A DNA stretch of 8,317 nucleotides from CAUJGP01 sp964612425 (lineage in GTDB: Bacteria > Bdellovibrionota > Bdellovibrionia > Bdellovibrionales > Bdellovibrionaceae): NCBI GenBank assembly GCA_964612425.1, contig CAZTDX010000102.1, forward strand, positions 1 to 8,317, in the 5' to 3' direction. Below the pieces are notes generated by a model. That model had not been told where the DNA came from, did no database searches, and saw only the letters and a program-made list of their open reading frames with translations. A program made the translations under genes and the position numbers. Below are positions 6,392-8,317 of the stretch, piece after piece. Position 1 is the stretch's first letter. Each line of letters starts with the position of its first letter.

Positions 6392-6751
6392 ATGAAATTA
6401 CTTTTTTGTATTCTACTACAACTCACATTAGCTCTAAATGTTTTTGCTAATGACAATGATGAGCGTGATGCCACCCCTACTTTAAAAGAAGCAAAACAAA
6501 TTGCCATTGATTTTGCTGTCGATAAGGTCTTTAGTGACTTTTTAAGTGCAGAATCTACCTTAAAAGTTAGATTAGTGAGTGAAGATGTTAATAGATTCAC
6601 CTTCAAAGCCAAAGCCCAAGACGGAAATGAAATTTGCGTTGCTATTATTTTAGTAAGCAAGGAATTAGGAGAGGCTTCCCTGGAATCCGAGGAGTCAACT
6701 ATGTCTTGTCATATTGTTCAAGACGTCCCTCATATTAAGGCAACCCCCTAA
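6392..6751 (+). CDS. Small exported protein of unknown function
   Basis: The 119-residue product begins with a clear signal peptide (MKLLFCILLQLTLALNVFA), with cleavage expected after Ala19 in VFA-ND. That leaves a mature periplasmic or secreted protein of about 100 residues. The mature part opens with an acidic stretch (DNDERD), then an amphipathic helix (LKEAKQIAIDFAVDKVFSDF), then what look like strands (STLKVRLVSED, RFTFKAKAQ, EICVAIILVS). This is a plausible small alpha/beta domain. Cys82 and Cys106 could form a disulfide outside the cytoplasm. I recognise no family. AGGAG lies 6 bases before the ATG, and a TTGAAA/TATTCT promoter is in place. It diverges from tetR, which suggests TetR control. 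Confidence 0.85.
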   Translation: MKLLFCILLQLTLALNVFANDNDERDATPTLKEAKQIAIDFAVDKVFSDFLSAESTLKVRLVSEDVNRFTFKAKAQDGNEICVAIILVSKELGEASLESEESTMSCHIVQDVPHIKATP

Positions 6752-6754
6752 TAG

Positions 6755-6948
6755 ATGAAACTGTTCAAAACAATTGCCCAACATCTTGAACAAGTTCAGA
6801 GTAAAATTTAATAAAAGGGAGCACTCTTCCATTTTCAGTTGGATTTGCCTTTGTTCATTTATGCTTAAGTATTGGTTGGGCAATTGAAGATGGAAATCAA
6901 TATGAACATCAAGAAGTCTTACTAAAAAAAGTAGCAACACTCTTATAA
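6755..6948 (+). pseudogene. Possible degraded short gene, one frameshift
   Basis: ATG 6755, three bases after the preceding stop codon, opens 18 codons (MKLFKTIAQHLEQVQSKI) ending at 6809..6811. The next frame is open from 6805 and carries on with IKGSTLPFSVGFAFVHL, IGWAIEDGNQYEHQEVLLKK and a TAA at 6946..6948. A single-base change in the AT-rich run 6803..6815 would join them into one protein of about 64 residues with natural-looking composition. I recognise no family. The ATG has no clear ribosome binding site, so it would depend on coupling to the upstream gene. Chance is possible. Confidence 0.35.
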
Positions 6949-7017
6949 AAGTACTTTAAGGGAACTGACAACCATTCAGTGGCAGATTCCTGCCGTTCAG
7001 AAAATGCTTCTATATTT

Positions 7018-7067
7018 TTATCAACTCGTCATCCATAACTATTTTATATCGTTTCAATTAAGAAACG
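7018..7067 (+). promoter_or_regulatory. Candidate promoter and operator of the 7089 gene
   Basis: TTATCA (7018..7023) and TATTTT (7040..7045), 16 bases apart, form a weak sigma70-like pair. Directly downstream, CGTTTC (7050..7055) and GAAACG (7062..7067) are exact reverse complements around AATTAA and would cover the start of transcription. An operator or an mRNA leader hairpin is possible. Both the promoter and the repeat are short, and I hold this loosely. Confidence 0.35.
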
Positions 7068-7088
7068 CATAAACAAATGGAGTCTATC

Positions 7089-7520
7089 ATGAAATCAATT
7101 ATGTCATTTTTAACTTTAGTTCTAGCTTCGCAACTCAGCTATTCGCATACGCTGCCTGAAGGCACATACCAAGGTCAGGGGATATGGAAATCTGCCTCAG
7201 AAGGTGGTAATTACACAAATACTACTGTCATTAGCAAAGACCAAATAAAAACACACTACAAGCTCACTGACGGAAGCTATTTAGATTGGGATTTTACACT
7301 TTCTAACGAAACTAATAACTTCTTTGACATCACTATTGAGGGACAAAAAGTTGGGACTGGTTATTGCTTAGAAAAAATTTCACTTTGCCATTACCAAATC
7401 GAAGTTTCCGGAGTAAAATTAGAAGAAAGCCTTGTTCAGCAGGAAAACAATATGTATCGTTATGGTTCTAAAGTTATTAATGAAAAAACCATTTTTTGGC
7501 AGGAACGTCTTGAAAAATAA
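7089..7520 (+). CDS. Small exported protein, probably beta-rich, in operon with a sensor kinase
   Basis: I start this gene at ATG 7089 rather than ATG 7077. GGAG (7079..7082) lies 6 bases before 7089, and the shorter form begins with a cleaner signal peptide. The 143-residue product has signal peptide MKSIMSFLTLVLASQLSYS with a cut near residue 19. The mature part alternates polar and hydrophobic residues in strand-like segments (GTYQGQGIWKS, NYTNTTVIS, YLDWDFTLSN, FFDITIEG, KTIFWQERLE), as in a small beta-barrel or lipocalin-like fold. Cys93 and Cys100 (YCLEKISLCHY) could form a local disulfide outside the cytoplasm. I recognise no family. Its last codons overlap the proposed TTG start of the downstream kinase gene, which suggests coupled translation and a shared role, perhaps as sensory partner or output. 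Confidence 0.82.
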   Translation: MKSIMSFLTLVLASQLSYSHTLPEGTYQGQGIWKSASEGGNYTNTTVISKDQIKTHYKLTDGSYLDWDFTLSNETNNFFDITIEGQKVGTGYCLEKISLCHYQIEVSGVKLEESLVQQENNMYRYGSKVINEKTIFWQERLEK

Positions 7521-8317
7521 TTCTTCCTTCATCAACACTTTATTTAAGCCCCTCAAGGGATCAATCATTGCTCTTGGACTCGTCCCCTTAATCTTTATTT
7601 TGATCTATCAAATTTCATCGAGAAAACATATTTTAATAATAGTCTTGGCATTCAATCTATTGTTGTTGGTATGTTGATCGGTGGCATTATTTATCTTTCA
7701 TTTATTCTAAATATCAGATTACCAAAAATCGGAAGCTCGCAATCTAAAATTAAGAGCCGATTTTGCAGAAAGCAATTTAAATGTGCTCAAAAATCAAATG
7801 CAGCCGCACTTCCTCTTTAACTCTCTTAATAGCTTATCAGAACTGATCGATAGTAATCAAAACCATGCCGCTCTAATGACACAAAAGCTGTCGGACCTGT
7901 ATCGAGAAATCTTGCAAGCTTCAAAGTCTCCAAAAATTAATCTCTCCGATGAACTTAGCCTAGTCTCCAAGTATTTAGATTTAGAATCTCTTCGCTTTGG
8001 ATCAAGACTTCAGTTTAAAGTTGAAGAAGCTCCTGCTAACACTACAATCTTAGTCCCTAGCCTTATCATCCAAACTTTGGCAGAAAACGCCATTAAACAT
8101 GGGATCAGCCAATCTCTTGAAGGGGGATGGATCAATATCTCAGTTAAAAAAGAAAATTCCGGCTATCGTATTTTAGTTGCTAATTCAAATGCTAATGGCG
8201 TTGAAAGCAAATCTATAATTAGCTCTGGCACAGGACTTAGCAACACGCGATCGCGCTTAGATCTACTTTATGGACCTCAACATGACTTTTCACTAAAGGT
8301 TGGAAACAAAAGTACAG
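7510..8317 (+). pseudogene. LytS/YehU-type sensor histidine kinase, cut by window end, two apparent compensating frameshifts
   Basis: The kinase part reads cleanly from 7711 to the window end. A coiled-coil linker (EARNLKLRADFAESNLNVLK) is followed by the His-kinase motif QMQPHFLFNSLNSL, with phosphoacceptor His at 7807..7809. The ATP-binding domain has an N box (LAENAIKHG at 8080..8106) and a G box (GTGLSNTRSRLDLLYG). This is the LytS/YehU class, which normally pairs with a LytTR response regulator. Upstream, TTG 7510 with AGGA 5 bases before it starts KNNSSFINTLFKPLKG and a first membrane helix (SIIALGLVPLIFI). In that frame TGA 7675 and TAA 7708 intervene. The adjacent frame supplies the missing loop (LSNFIEKTYFNNS) and second membrane helix (GMLIGGIIYLSFIL). 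One lost T near 7598..7601 and one extra A near 7709..7712 would explain both shifts. Either the gene is disrupted or the sequence has two indel errors. The TTG start overlaps the upstream gene by 11 bases. Confidence 0.8.

Larger units (their letters stand above)
6752..7088. other. Gap between the two small exported protein genes
   Basis: This 337-base stretch has no intact gene. It holds a possible frameshifted ORF (6755..6948), a small GC-richer hairpin with stem GGCAG/CTGCC at 6981..6994 and no following U-run, a weak promoter candidate (7018..7045) and an inverted repeat (7050..7067) ahead of the next gene. No clear terminator for the 6392 gene is visible. Confidence 0.6.

Noticed and set aside
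6388..6660. Minus-strand open frame over the 6392 gene
   Set aside because: The plus-strand gene has a signal peptide, a strong ribosome binding site and a promoter; the reverse frame has none of these.
6695..6940. Minus-strand 81-codon open frame
   Set aside because: It starts at GTG with no ribosome binding site, overlaps the end of the 6392 gene antisense, and resembles no known family.
7077..7088. Upstream ATG start for the small exported protein
   Set aside because: The ATG at 7077 has no ribosome binding site before it, whereas GGAG at 7079..7082 is ideally placed for ATG 7089 and gives a normal signal peptide.
1..8317. CRISPR arrays, tRNA or rRNA genes, complete insertion sequences
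   Set aside because: I found no regularly spaced direct repeats, no cloverleaf-type sequence, no rRNA-like blocks and no transposase reading frame in the window.

Overview
The window is AT-rich DNA that looks like a Gram-negative chromosome. Several products carry Sec-type signal peptides, there is a bacterial catalase-peroxidase, and there is a class D beta-lactamase remnant. Gene content and style (AT-rich, many secreted proteins of unknown function, a TetR regulator, a LytS-type kinase) would suit a Bdellovibrio-like or other low-GC proteobacterial lineage. That placement is inference only; nothing in the window fixes the taxon.

Layout. Bases 1 to about 1050 are a gene graveyard. On the minus strand is a broken AbiEi/DUF6088-type antitoxin gene (217..587) that has lost its middle but keeps its start, its ribosome binding site and a perfect 11-bp inverted repeat in front. 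On the plus strand, starting just beyond that repeat, is the 3' third of a class D (OXA-type) beta-lactamase with the KTG motif but no active-site serine region. It is followed by a possible short frameshifted ORF. A strong intrinsic terminator (1044..1079) closes katG, a complete minus-strand catalase-peroxidase gene (1125..3305).

A 336-bp divergent intergenic region with an inverted repeat separates katG from a 651-codon plus-strand gene (3642..5597). Its product is a predicted exported protein with an acyltransferase-like (GNAT-fold) C-terminal region. The stop codon of that gene abuts the stop codon of a convergent TetR-family regulator (5598..6257). Divergent from tetR is a gene for a small exported protein of unknown function (6392..6751), with a recognisable promoter. 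Next come a degraded-looking short coding stretch and a second small exported protein (7089..7520). The 3' end of that last gene overlaps the TTG start I propose for a LytS/YehU-type sensor histidine kinase, which runs off the right edge. As written, the kinase needs two compensating one-base shifts to read through its membrane region.

How the parts may work together (inference): KatG is a cytoplasmic peroxide defence enzyme. The tetR/small-protein pair is a typical divergent regulator-target arrangement. The 7089..8317 pair looks like an exported protein cotranscribed with a membrane sensor kinase, whose LytTR-type response regulator would be expected just beyond the window. The parts most worth a second look are the exported acyltransferase-like protein, the exported protein/kinase pair, and the decayed antitoxin with its preserved operator.
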